Shown: positions 1 to 6,305, counted from the first letter of the stretch. The stretch is DNA of 7,073 nucleotides from Candidatus Aminicenantota bacterium (GCA_003154255.1 PMCY01000094.1:14344-21416); one strand, 5' to 3'. The notes: generated by a model from the sequence alone, not told the origin. Translations and numbers: made by a program.

Positions 1-150
1 CCCCGGATTCGGAGTCGATGAAATATTTTTACAGGGTGAAATTAGCTTGGATTCTATGGCGAACATGGCACGGAACATGCATTAATCAGGGCAGAAGCGG
101 CACCTAAGAGTGCCTCCCATAAACCTTTCAACTCTCTTCCTTTCAGTGGG
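1..150. other. Leader/intergenic stretch, no convincing gene
   Basis: This stretch is visibly less GC-rich than the rest of the window. Three short reading frames run in from the left edge on the + strand, with stops at 19-21, 83-85 and 105-107. Any of them could be the tail of an upstream gene, but none is long enough to judge. A 5-bp hairpin (GGCAC 99-103, GTGCC 110-114, six-base loop) lies in the middle. A weak promoter-like pair is present: TTTACA at 28-33 and TTCTAT at 52-57, 18 bases apart. Together with the terminator that follows, this could be a short untranslated RNA, an attenuator leader, or simply the end of an upstream transcript. I recognise no known riboswitch or RNA family. 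Confidence 0.35.
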
Positions 151-189
151 GAGGCGAAAGAGCCCCAAACTCTTTCGCCTCTTTTTTTT
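151..189 (+). terminator. Rho-independent terminator
   Basis: A perfect 12-bp stem (GAGGCGAAAGAG at 151-162 pairing with CTCTTTCGCCTC at 170-181) has a 7-base loop and is followed at once by eight T residues (182-189). The T tract follows only on the + strand, so it stops rightward transcription. It sits 65 bases ahead of the DUF5916 protein start. It either ends a transcript entering from the left or acts as an attenuator in that gene's leader. Confidence 0.9.
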
Positions 190-253
190 AGCTGGAAATC
201 CAGGGCCAAGGGCGGTTAGAATGCCCGGCGATAGTATAAAGGATGATCGCCCG

Positions 254-2464
254 ATGACCGGATCGAACCTGAAACGAGCATACGCCGCCCTGCTCGTTCT
301 TGCCGCCCTGCCCGGGGCGCTGCACGCCGCCGTCAATCCGGAAGCCTATCGGGCCAAAGCCATCCGCGTTTCCCCGCCGGTCACGATCGACGGGAGGTTG
401 GATGACCCGGCCTGGGCCGGCGCCGCCGGCGCGGGGGGATTCGTCCAGCGCGAGCCCGAGGAAGGCAGGCCGGCGACCGAACGCACCGAGGTCCGCATCC
501 TCTACGACTCGGAAAACATCTATTTCGGTATCCGCTGCTTCGACCGGGAACCGGACCGGATCGTGGCCAACGAGATGCGGCGGGACGCCGAGCTTGAATC
601 CAACGATTTCTTCGAGATCCTCATCGACACTTACCATGACAGCCGGAACGCCTTTTATTTCGCCACCAACCCTTTGGGCTGCCAGCTCGACGCCCAGATT
701 CGGGACGATGGGGCCAGCATCAACAAGAATTGGGACGGGATCTGGCTCTGCCGGGCGGCCCGGGACGCCCAAGGCTGGACGGCCGAAATCGCCATCCCGT
801 TCTACACCCTGCGTTTCGGCAAGAACCCCCGGCCGGTCTGGGGAATCAATTTCGGCCGCCGGATCGCCCGCAAAAAAGAAGAGGACTTCTGGGTCCCCGT
901 CCTGCGCGATTACGGCTTCATGGGCAAGTACCGGGCCTCCTTTTTCGGCCATTTGGACGGGCTGGAGGACATCCGCCAGGGCAAGAGTCTGCAAATCATG
1001 CCTTACCTGATCGGAGGCGCGAGCCAAGCCGACCGCGGCGAGCCGCTGGCCGGCACCGCCAACGCCGGCCTGGATATGAAAGCCCGGCTGACGTCCAACA
1101 TCACCGCCGACCTGACCATCAACACCGATTTCGCCCAGGTCGAATCCGACCAGGAGCAGTTCAACCTGACCCGTTTCAGCTTGTTCTATCCGGAAAAACG
1201 TGAATTCTTCCTCGAGGGCGCGGACATCTTCCGTTTCGGGGAACGGTTTCAGGAGCGCGAACCGCCCTCGACGATGCTCTTCTTCAGCCGGACGATCGGC
1301 CTGACCGAGGACGGGCGGACGGTGCCGCTTCTGGGCGGAGTCAAGGTCACGGGTAAGGCCGGGCCGTTCGACCTGGGCGTCCTGAACATCATCACCGACC
1401 GCCTGTCCTACCTGGACGACGACGACAACCGGGTCTCCCTGGCCCGCACGAATTTTTCCGTGGTCCGCCTGAAAAGCGACATCTTTGAGAAGAGCTCCAT
1501 CGGCGTCATCGGGCTGAGCAAGGATCCCCTCGGAGGGGCCGATCCCTATAATCGGGCCGCCGGGTTGGACTTCAGCCTGGCTTTCGGACCGAATTTCCAG
1601 GGCGCCGGCTTCCTGGCCAAGACCTTCAGCCCGGGAAGCGCGGGGAAGGATTGGGCCGGCCACCTCGACCTCATCTGGAACAGCGATCTCCTTTCGGGGG
1701 ACATGTCCTATACGGATATCGGGGCGGGGTTCGACGCCGAGATGGGTTTCGTGCCGCGGACGGACATCCGCAAATTCAAGGCCAGTTTCGGCCTGGCTCC
1801 GCGGCCCGATTTCCTGGGGCTCCGCCAGACCTATTTCATGGAAAATTTCACTTATATCGAGGACCATGCGGGGGTCCTGCAGTCCCGCAACAACATGGCC
1901 GGGGCCTTCAACATCTTCCAGAACGGAACGGAACTTTTCTTCGGACTCATGTCCAGCTACGAGTTCCTGACGGAGCCGTTCGAGATCGAGAGCGGAGTTT
2001 TCATTCCCGCGGGCGCCCACAGCTATGACATGTTCGTGGGCATGTTCAATTCCGACCGCAGCCGCGACCTCTCGGCCGAGGCCGAGCTCGACGCCGGGGG
2101 GTTCTATAACGGCCGCCTGACCAGCCTGCGGGCCCAGGGCGACGTCAAGGCCAGCCGGAATTTCAGCCTGGAATTTATTTACAACCACAATGCCTTCGCC
2201 CTGCCCGTGCCCGGCGGTCGTTTCAACACCAACATCGGCGCGGCGCGGCTGGTCTACTCGTTCTCGCCCGACCTCTACGCCAAGGCTTTTCTCCAATGGA
2301 ACGACACGGACGAGATGTTCAAGAGCAATCTCCTTGTCCGCTGGATCTACAAGCCCGGGGCCAACGTCTATTTCATCTATAATGAGAGCCGCCGGATCGG
2401 CCCGGCGGGCTATATCAAGGACCGCACGGTGATGCTGAAGGTCAGCTTTCTCTTCAATTATTAG
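254..2464 (+). CDS. Secreted CBM9-like/DUF5916 outer-membrane protein
   Basis: Predicted 736-residue outer-membrane protein. The start at 254 is chosen because AAAGGA lies 10 bases upstream and the product then opens with a clean Sec signal peptide: Lys/Arg near residues 7-8, hydrophobic core 9-23, likely cleavage after LHA at 25. Upstream in-frame ATGs at 110 and 221 would add residues read through the terminator region and spoil the signal. Residues about 36-215 match the CBM9-like fold often found here (IDGRLDDPAW at 45-54, NDFFEILID at 117-125, GWTAEIAIPF at 174-183). Residues about 245-736 look like DUF5916, with the hallmark stretch FSLFYPEKREFFLEGADIF at 308-326 and FFSRTIGL at 343-350. 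The rest alternates short beta-like strands and ends in FLFNY, the aromatic end typical of outer-membrane barrels. The family is common in Bacteroidota and Acidobacteriota; its substrate is generally unknown. Sugar binding is suggested only by the CBM9-like fold. Confidence 0.88.
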   Translation: MTGSNLKRAYAALLVLAALPGALHAAVNPEAYRAKAIRVSPPVTIDGRLDDPAWAGAAGAGGFVQREPEEGRPATERTEVRILYDSENIYFGIRCFDREPDRIVANEMRRDAELESNDFFEILIDTYHDSRNAFYFATNPLGCQLDAQIRDDGASINKNWDGIWLCRAARDAQGWTAEIAIPFYTLRFGKNPRPVWGINFGRRIARKKEEDFWVPVLRDYGFMGKYRASFFGHLDGLEDIRQGKSLQIMPYLIGGASQADRGEPLAGTANAGLDMKARLTSNITADLTINTDFAQVESDQEQFNLTRFSLFYPEKREFFLEGADIFRFGERFQEREPPSTMLFFSRTIGLTEDGRTVPLLGGVKVTGKAGPFDLGVLNIITDRLSYLDDDDNRVSLARTNFSVVRLKSDIFEKSSIGVIGLSKDPLGGADPYNRAAGLDFSLAFGPNFQGAGFLAKTFSPGSAGKDWAGHLDLIWNSDLLSGDMSYTDIGAGFDAEMGFVPRTDIRKFKASFGLAPRPDFLGLRQTYFMENFTYIEDHAGVLQSRNNMAGAFNIFQNGTELFFGLMSSYEFLTEPFEIESGVFIPAGAHSYDMFVGMFNSDRSRDLSAEAELDAGGFYNGRLTSLRAQGDVKASRNFSLEFIYNHNAFALPVPGGRFNTNIGAARLVYSFSPDLYAKAFLQWNDTDEMFKSNLLVRWIYKPGANVYFIYNESRRIGPAGYIKDRTVMLKVSFLFNY

Positions 2465-2475
2465 CCGCGCCAATC

Positions 2476-2489
2476 GCGCCGGCCGGCGC
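2476..2489. repeat. 14-bp GC palindrome
   Basis: GCGCCGGCCGGCGC is its own reverse complement. It lies 12 bases past the stop of the DUF5916 gene. With no loop and no T tract it is not an intrinsic terminator by itself. In such GC-rich DNA it may be chance, or it may be a weak pause or 3'-end structure. Confidence 0.3.
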
Positions 2490-2498
2490 CGATCCGCC

Positions 2499-2526
2499 TT
2501 TCCGGCCCTGTTCATTTGGCCGGAGA
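2499..2526 (+). other. Hairpin ahead of pgsB
   Basis: TCCGGCC (2501-2507) pairs perfectly with GGCCGGA (2518-2524) across a 10-base loop, and one G-T and one T-A pair can extend the foot. It is followed by A residues rather than T residues, so it is not a classical terminator in either direction. Its right arm contains the only GGAG near pgsB (2522-2525), which lies 18 bases from the start codon and is too far to serve it well. Confidence 0.4.
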
Positions 2527-2531
2527 AAAAA

Positions 2532-2537
2532 TACAAT
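2532..2537 (+). promoter_or_regulatory. Candidate -10 box of pgsB (leaderless?)
   Basis: TACAAT matches the sigma70 -10 consensus at five of six positions. A weak -35 (TGTTCA, 2509-2514, three of six) lies 17 bases upstream. The -10 ends six bases before the GTG of pgsB, so transcription would begin at or next to the start codon. This fits the lack of a usable Shine-Dalgarno sequence but is inferred from position only. Confidence 0.4.
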
Positions 2538-2543
2538 ACCGGG

Positions 2544-3743
2544 GTGAACGGATTATTTCCCGCGGCGGCCCTCCTGGCCGGTTTCCTGGTCCTGCTGCTG
2601 GCCGAACGCCGTTCCCTTGACTCCGCCCGCCGCCGCGTCCGGTTGTGTGTGGCCGTGACCGGGACGCGCGGCAAGTCGTCCGTGACCCGGCTCATCGCCG
2701 CGGCTCTGCGAGCGGACGGTCGATCGGTCCTGGCCAAGACGACGGGGTCGAGGCCCATCCTTTCGAGGACGGACGGAGCGGAACGCCTGATCGTGCGGGC
2801 CGGCCCGCCCTCGATCCTCGAGCAAAAGCGCGTTCTGCGAGCGGCCGCCCGGGAACGGGCCGACGCCCTGGTCGCCGAAATGATGAGCATCCGGCCGGAA
2901 TGCCTGCGGGCCGAGGCGGCCGGAATCCTCAAACCGGATGTCCTCGTGATCACGAACGCCCGCGTCGACCACCGCGAAGAGATGGGTTTGACCGCCGACT
3001 CCGCCGCCGCCGCGCTGAGCGCGGCGATCCCGCCCGGATGCACGGTCCTCGTTCCTGCCACCGAAGACCATCCGGCCTTCCACGCCGCCGCCCGCCGGAC
3101 GGGCGCCCGGATCGTGCTCGTGCCCGGCCGCGCGCCGGACGGCGAAACGGCCGCCCGGCCCGGGGATGATTTCGAATTCCCCGAAAATCGGCTCCTGGCC
3201 GCGGCCGCGGCGGAAATGCTCGGAGTGCCTCGAGATCGGGCCGAGGCGGGAATGGACGCAGCCGTCCCGGACTTCGGGGCTCTGCGGATCTGGCGGCTGA
3301 ATCGCGGGCCCGCCGATCCGCCCCGCTACACCGTGAGCGCCTTCGCCGCCAACGAGCCCGAATCGACGCGCCGGGTTCTGGACCGGTTGGCGGAGATCCG
3401 GCCGGGCTTGGCGGAGCGCCGGATCGGGATCCTGAATCTGCGCCAGGATCGCGAGGACCGGACCCGCCAATGGCTGGAAGCGGCCGCCGCGGGTTTTTTT
3501 TCCGGATTCGCCGGGATTCTCGTGGTGGGGCGGCCGGCCTCGCCCGCCGCCCGGCGGCTGCGCCGCTCGGCTCCGGCCGACCGCTTCATCCTCGGAGTGG
3601 CCGGGTCCGATGCCGAACGGATCATGGCCGCCGCGGAAGCGCGGGCGGGGTCTCTCTCCGCGGTATTCATCGGAATGGGCAATATCGCCGGCGCCGGCGC
3701 GGCTCTGGTCGAACTCTGGGACCGCTCCGGGGAGACGGCCTGA
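2544..3743 (+). CDS. pgsB: PgsB/CapB poly-gamma-glutamate synthase ligase
   Basis: Predicted 399-residue ATP-dependent amide ligase, close to the 393 residues of Bacillus subtilis PgsB. The family activates glutamate carboxylates with ATP and extends poly-gamma-glutamate at the inner membrane together with PgsC. An N-terminal membrane helix (about 5-20) precedes the Mur-ligase-like ATP site TGTRGKS at 39-45. Other family blocks are KTTG at 65-68, AEMMSI at 111-116, the N-x3-DH signature (N138, D142, H143) with MG at 147-148, FAANE at 267-271, NLRQDREDRT at 298-307 and GMGNIAGAG at 377-385. The GTG at 2544 is the only sensible start: no ATG, GTG or TTG lies in frame between it and the upstream gene's end, and later ones would delete the membrane helix. 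It has no good Shine-Dalgarno sequence. Its stop overlaps the pgsC start by one base (TGATG). All core motifs appear intact. Confidence 0.93.
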   Translation: MNGLFPAAALLAGFLVLLLAERRSLDSARRRVRLCVAVTGTRGKSSVTRLIAAALRADGRSVLAKTTGSRPILSRTDGAERLIVRAGPPSILEQKRVLRAAARERADALVAEMMSIRPECLRAEAAGILKPDVLVITNARVDHREEMGLTADSAAAALSAAIPPGCTVLVPATEDHPAFHAAARRTGARIVLVPGRAPDGETAARPGDDFEFPENRLLAAAAAEMLGVPRDRAEAGMDAAVPDFGALRIWRLNRGPADPPRYTVSAFAANEPESTRRVLDRLAEIRPGLAERRIGILNLRQDREDRTRQWLEAAAAGFFSGFAGILVVGRPASPAARRLRRSAPADRFILGVAGSDAERIMAAAEARAGSLSAVFIGMGNIAGAGAALVELWDRSGETA

Positions 3744-4174
3744 TGGCGGCCACGCTTCTGATCGGCCTGGCGGTGGCCCTTCTCAGCGTCGAAATCACCG
3801 GTCTCCTTCCGGGAGGAATCATCGTCCCGGCTTATTTCGCCCTCTACGCCGGTCAACCCTGGCGGATCGCGGCGACCCTGGGGGCGGCCGTCCTGGCCGT
3901 CGGGGCCTATCGCTTCCTGTCGGGGCGCCTTCTTCTTTTCGGCCGCCGGCGTTTCGTGTTTCTGCTTTTCCTGGGGGGGCTCATCGGCCAGATCTGGCTC
4001 GTTCTTTGGCCGAAATTATTTTCCGCTCCTCTCGACCTCCGGGTCATCGGCTGGATCATCCCCGGCCTGCTGGCCAATACTCTGGCCCGCCAGAAATTCT
4101 GGCCGACCCTGGCTTCCCTGGCCACCGCCACGGCGGTCACGATCGTCCTGGCCCGGCTCGTTTTCCGGGTTTGA
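3743..4174 (+). CDS. pgsC: PgsC/CapC poly-gamma-glutamate synthesis membrane protein
   Basis: Predicted 143-residue integral membrane protein (B. subtilis PgsC has 149). In the family it forms the membrane-embedded partner of PgsB and is needed for polymer synthesis and probably passage through the membrane. About five hydrophobic segments are visible (roughly 3-16, 24-37, 43-58, 70-90, 124-140). Recognisable family blocks are E17-ITGLLPGGIIVPAY (to 31), FGRRRF at 66-71, and IIPGLLANTLARQ at 105-117, matching the IVPGLIANT stretch of the Bacillus protein. The ATG overlaps the pgsB stop by one base and has a strong GGGGAG Shine-Dalgarno sequence (3729-3734) eight bases upstream, inside pgsB. 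This implies coupled translation and an equal supply of the two subunits. Confidence 0.92.
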   Translation: MAATLLIGLAVALLSVEITGLLPGGIIVPAYFALYAGQPWRIAATLGAAVLAVGAYRFLSGRLLLFGRRRFVFLLFLGGLIGQIWLVLWPKLFSAPLDLRVIGWIIPGLLANTLARQKFWPTLASLATATAVTIVLARLVFRV

Positions 4175-4175
4175 A

Positions 4176-5279
4176 ATGGAATGCCGCCGCTTCCCGCCGT
4201 CATCGGCCGCCCTGGTCGCGGCCCTGGGCGTTTGGAGCGCCCTCTTTTTGTTTTTTCTCCTCCTGGTCCCAAGCGGCCGCGTCCTTGCGGATGAGGCCGA
4301 GGAACTGGCGGTCCGGTTGATGACCCGTTCGCTGGAAGCGATCCGGTCCGGCCGCCTTTCGGCCGAGGCGCCCATAGATCCGCGGACCGATCTCAACCGC
4401 ACCGGGCTCGTAGGACTGGAGAATTCTTCCATCACCACCTCCCTCGGCCAGATCGAAGCCAAGCGGACGGCGGCCAATCCGCAATTTGCCGGGGCCGTCG
4501 TGCGAATGCTGCGCGAGGCGGGAGTCCGGCCGGGCGACACGGTGGCCCTGAGCGCGTCGAGCTCGTTTCCCGGCCTGATCGTCGCCGCACTCTGCGCCGC
4601 GCGGGCCCTGGACGTCAAGATCCTGCCCATCCTGTCCCTGGGAGCCTCGAATTGGGGCGGCAACGATCCCCGCTGGACGGGCCTGGAGACCGTCGCCTGC
4701 CTGAACCGTAGCGGAATTCTTGAAATTGGACTTCTGGCCGCGGCCGTCGGCGGGGAGGGGGACATTGGCCGCGACATGACGGCCGAAGGGCGGGCTTATC
4801 TAAAGCAGAAAATCCGCGAAGCAGGGCTCCTCTTGATTGAAGAAAAGACCCTGGTCGATGACGTCCGGCTGAGACGGGAGCTTTTTGAAAAACACGCCGC
4901 GGGGGCCGCCCTCAAGGCCTTCGTCAACGTCGGCGGTAGCTGGGTCAATATGGGCACCGACTCCGAGATCCTCAAGCTGCGGCCTGGGTTCAATCCGGCG
5001 GCGACCGTGTTCGTCCCGCCGGCCGGGCGCCGCGGCCTGATCCAGGAGATGGCCGCCCGGGGCATTCCGGTCATCCACCTTCTCTATGTCAAGGGATTGG
5101 CCGATCGTTACGGCCTTCCCTGGGACCCTTTTCCGTTCCCCGTATCCGGCACTTCGGCATCCCGGGAAGAGCGCGCGGCCGTCGGGCCGCTTCTTTTTGG
5201 AGGGGCCGTCGTTTACCTCCTCGGCGTGATCGTTGGGGCCGCGCTCATCCTTCGCTGCAGGCTGTCGCTGACGATCTGA
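4176..5279 (+). CDS. pgsW: PgsW poly-gamma-glutamate system protein
   Basis: Predicted 367-residue membrane-anchored protein that resembles the PgsW family (poly-gamma-glutamate system protein) found beside pgsB and pgsC in some non-Bacillus lineages. Its biochemical role is not established, as far as I know. A hydrophobic N-terminal segment (about 12-32) and a C-terminal one (about 338-359) bracket a soluble region likely exposed outside the inner membrane. Notable stretches are GDTVALSASSSFPGL (120-134), LPILSLGASNWGGNDP (150-165) and FVNVGGSWVNMGT (249-261), which are rich in small, polar and glycine residues and are possible binding loops. The start codon lies one base after the pgsC stop and has no clear Shine-Dalgarno sequence of its own, so translation is probably coupled. 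It closes the cluster; no T-rich terminator follows, only a weak 5-bp hairpin at 5280-5295. The assignment rests on remembered family features plus context. Confidence 0.85.
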   Translation: MECRRFPPSSAALVAALGVWSALFLFFLLLVPSGRVLADEAEELAVRLMTRSLEAIRSGRLSAEAPIDPRTDLNRTGLVGLENSSITTSLGQIEAKRTAANPQFAGAVVRMLREAGVRPGDTVALSASSSFPGLIVAALCAARALDVKILPILSLGASNWGGNDPRWTGLETVACLNRSGILEIGLLAAAVGGEGDIGRDMTAEGRAYLKQKIREAGLLLIEEKTLVDDVRLRRELFEKHAAGAALKAFVNVGGSWVNMGTDSEILKLRPGFNPAATVFVPPAGRRGLIQEMAARGIPVIHLLYVKGLADRYGLPWDPFPFPVSGTSASREERAAVGPLLFGGAVVYLLGVIVGAALILRCRLSLTI

Positions 5280-5316
5280 TCCGACTCCGCTCGGACCGGC
5301 TCCTTCGACATTCCGC

Positions 5317-5345
5317 TTGACAAGGGCGCCTTGCGGGCTTATGCT
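5317..5345 (+). promoter_or_regulatory. Sigma70-type promoter
   Basis: A perfect -35 TTGACA (5317-5322) is followed after exactly 17 bases by TATGCT (5340-5345), four of six matches including the key first, second and last positions. Transcription should start near 5352, some 34 bases before the membrane-protein start. It separates the downstream unit from the pgs cluster. Confidence 0.75.
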
Positions 5346-5346
5346 G

Positions 5347-5368
5347 ACTTTGTAAAACAAAGTACTTT
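5347..5368. promoter_or_regulatory. Operator-like inverted repeat over the +1 site
   Basis: ACTTTGT (5347-5353), a three-base AAA centre and ACAAAGT (5357-5363) form a perfect 7-bp inverted repeat. It overlaps a second perfect palindrome, AAAGTACTTT (5359-5368), and a degenerate third half-site ACTTTAT (5364-5370) follows. The block starts one base after the -10 box and covers the expected transcription start, the classic position for a repressor. The winged-helix protein encoded at 5988-6305 is the obvious candidate ligand (inference). As an RNA hairpin it would be weak and AT-rich, so a DNA site is more likely. Confidence 0.65.
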
Positions 5369-5385
5369 ATAAATAAGAGGCAATG

Positions 5386-5991
5386 ATGGACGAACAACAA
5401 GCCCGCGAAGACATCAAGCTCATCCGCGACATGCTCGAGCGGACCCGCCGGGCTTCGGCCGAGTCCGGGGCCCTGTTCATTTTCTGGGGGGTCTGGCTCA
5501 TTCTAGGCTTGGCCGGTCAGTATACCCTTTTGTTCCTTCAGCGCTACGACTGGATCTGGGTGAATTGGGCCTTCTTCGGCCTGACCGGCTGGATCGTCTC
5601 CGCCGTTTACAGCATCCGCCGGGGCCGGAAAGCCCGGATGCGGACCTATGCCCAGAGCGCGACCGCTTTCGTCAGCATCGGCTGCTCCATCGGCTTCCTC
5701 CTGACGGCTTTCGTATTTCCTCTTCTCCATATCTATCCCTATGCCGCGATCCCCGTCAACATCGCTCTGATTTCGGGGATCATGCAGTTTGTCCAGGGCG
5801 GGATTTTCCGCTGGCCTCTTCTTTGGGCCGCCGGCATCCTGTGGTGGGTAGGCGCCGTGGTCATGGCCTTTGTTCCGGGCGAATGGCGGGGGATCGTTCT
5901 CATCCCCCTCATGGTCCTCGGCTATCTTGTCCCCGGCTTGATCTTCCGGGCTCGTTTCCGGCGCAGCGGCGGAGACAGGGCGGCCGAATGA
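5386..5991 (+). CDS. Six-helix membrane protein, unknown function
   Basis: I do not recognise a named function. The 201-residue product has a charged, probably helical N-terminus (residues 1-27, rich in Glu, Asp and Arg) and then about six hydrophobic helices (counted from the ATG at 5386: roughly 28-51, 56-77, 91-114, 120-140, 142-163, 169-188), ending in a basic tail. The helices are rich in Trp and aromatic residues. Two adjacent ATGs exist at 5383 and 5386. I chose 5386 because the AAGAGG Shine-Dalgarno sequence (5375-5380) is five bases away, but only two from the first. Small membrane proteins with this kind of charged leader are often found paired with short winged-helix regulators in Bacteroidota and Acidobacteriota. 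Here the regulator gene overlaps its stop by four bases (ATGA), so the two are cotranscribed and probably work together. A sensing or envelope-stress role is only a guess. Confidence 0.85.
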   Translation: MDEQQAREDIKLIRDMLERTRRASAESGALFIFWGVWLILGLAGQYTLLFLQRYDWIWVNWAFFGLTGWIVSAVYSIRRGRKARMRTYAQSATAFVSIGCSIGFLLTAFVFPLLHIYPYAAIPVNIALISGIMQFVQGGIFRWPLLWAAGILWWVGAVVMAFVPGEWRGIVLIPLMVLGYLVPGLIFRARFRRSGGDRAAE

Positions 5992-6305
5992 CGCCCGATA
6001 AATTCGCGCCCCTGGACCCGGTCATCCATTCCCAGGTCCGGTTGGCCGTGCTGTCCATCTTGGCTTCGGCCGCGCAGGCGGATTTCAATTTCTTGAAGAG
6101 CGCCGCCGGGACGACGGACGGAAACCTCAGCACCCATTTGGCCAAGCTCGAGGAAGCCGGATACATCCGGATCAAAAAATCTTTCCAGGGCCGAAAACCC
6201 TTGACCACATGCATCCTCACCGAGAGAGGCCGATCGGCCTTGTCCCGTTATGTCAAGGCCCTCGAGGATTATCTGCCGAAAGAAATAAAATCGAAGGCGT
6301 CTTGA
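5988..6305 (+). CDS. Winged-helix transcriptional regulator (HTH_34-like)
   Basis: Predicted 105-residue DNA-binding protein, the usual size for single-domain winged-helix regulators of the HTH_34/MarR-ArsR-like type. HSQVRLAVLSILA (14-26) forms the first helix, DFNFLKSAAG (32-41) the second, and TDGNLSTHLAKLEEAGYI (43-60) the recognition helix and its tail. RIKKSFQGRKPLTTCILTERG (61-81) fits the beta-wing. The end (82-101) is a likely dimerisation helix. No ligand-binding or metal-binding domain is visible; its single Cys (75) argues against an ArsR metal site. The ATG overlaps the stop of the membrane-protein gene (ATGA) with GGAG at 5971-5974 upstream. As last gene of a unit whose promoter carries an inverted repeat, it is likely autoregulatory. 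How it senses a signal is unknown; contact with the membrane protein is one possibility. Confidence 0.9.
   Translation: MTPDKFAPLDPVIHSQVRLAVLSILASAAQADFNFLKSAAGTTDGNLSTHLAKLEEAGYIRIKKSFQGRKPLTTCILTERGRSALSRYVKALEDYLPKEIKSKAS

Noticed and set aside
2..85. 27-codon frame open at the left edge, ending in TAA at 83-85
   Set aside because: It could be the tail of an upstream gene, but the stretch is too short, the composition differs from the other genes, and another frame is open just as long. It is not listed as a gene.
235..240. TATAAA as a -10 box for the DUF5916 gene
   Set aside because: No -35 lies at a proper distance, and transcription would begin beyond the AAAGGA ribosome site that the start seems to use.
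110..253. Upstream in-frame ATGs (110, 221) as start of the DUF5916 protein
   Set aside because: A start at 110 would translate through the terminator hairpin, and both starts push the signal peptide inside the protein. The ATG at 254 has AAAGGA upstream and gives a normal signal peptide.
188..3061. A 957-codon open frame on the - strand, antisense to the DUF5916 gene and half of pgsB
   Set aside because: It mirrors the reading frame of two well-supported genes in GC-rich DNA, crosses their boundary, and its translation is low-complexity Arg/Ala/Gly/Pro-rich with no recognisable domain. It is a composition artefact.
2553..3470. 305-codon - strand open frame inside pgsB, and similar out-of-frame frames elsewhere on both strands
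   Set aside because: They lie entirely within confidently identified genes, have no ribosome site or domain, and reflect the GC-rich codon pattern.
5280..5295. Terminator after pgsW
   Set aside because: Only a 5-bp stem (TCCGA/TCGGA) with no T tract follows; it is too weak to call.
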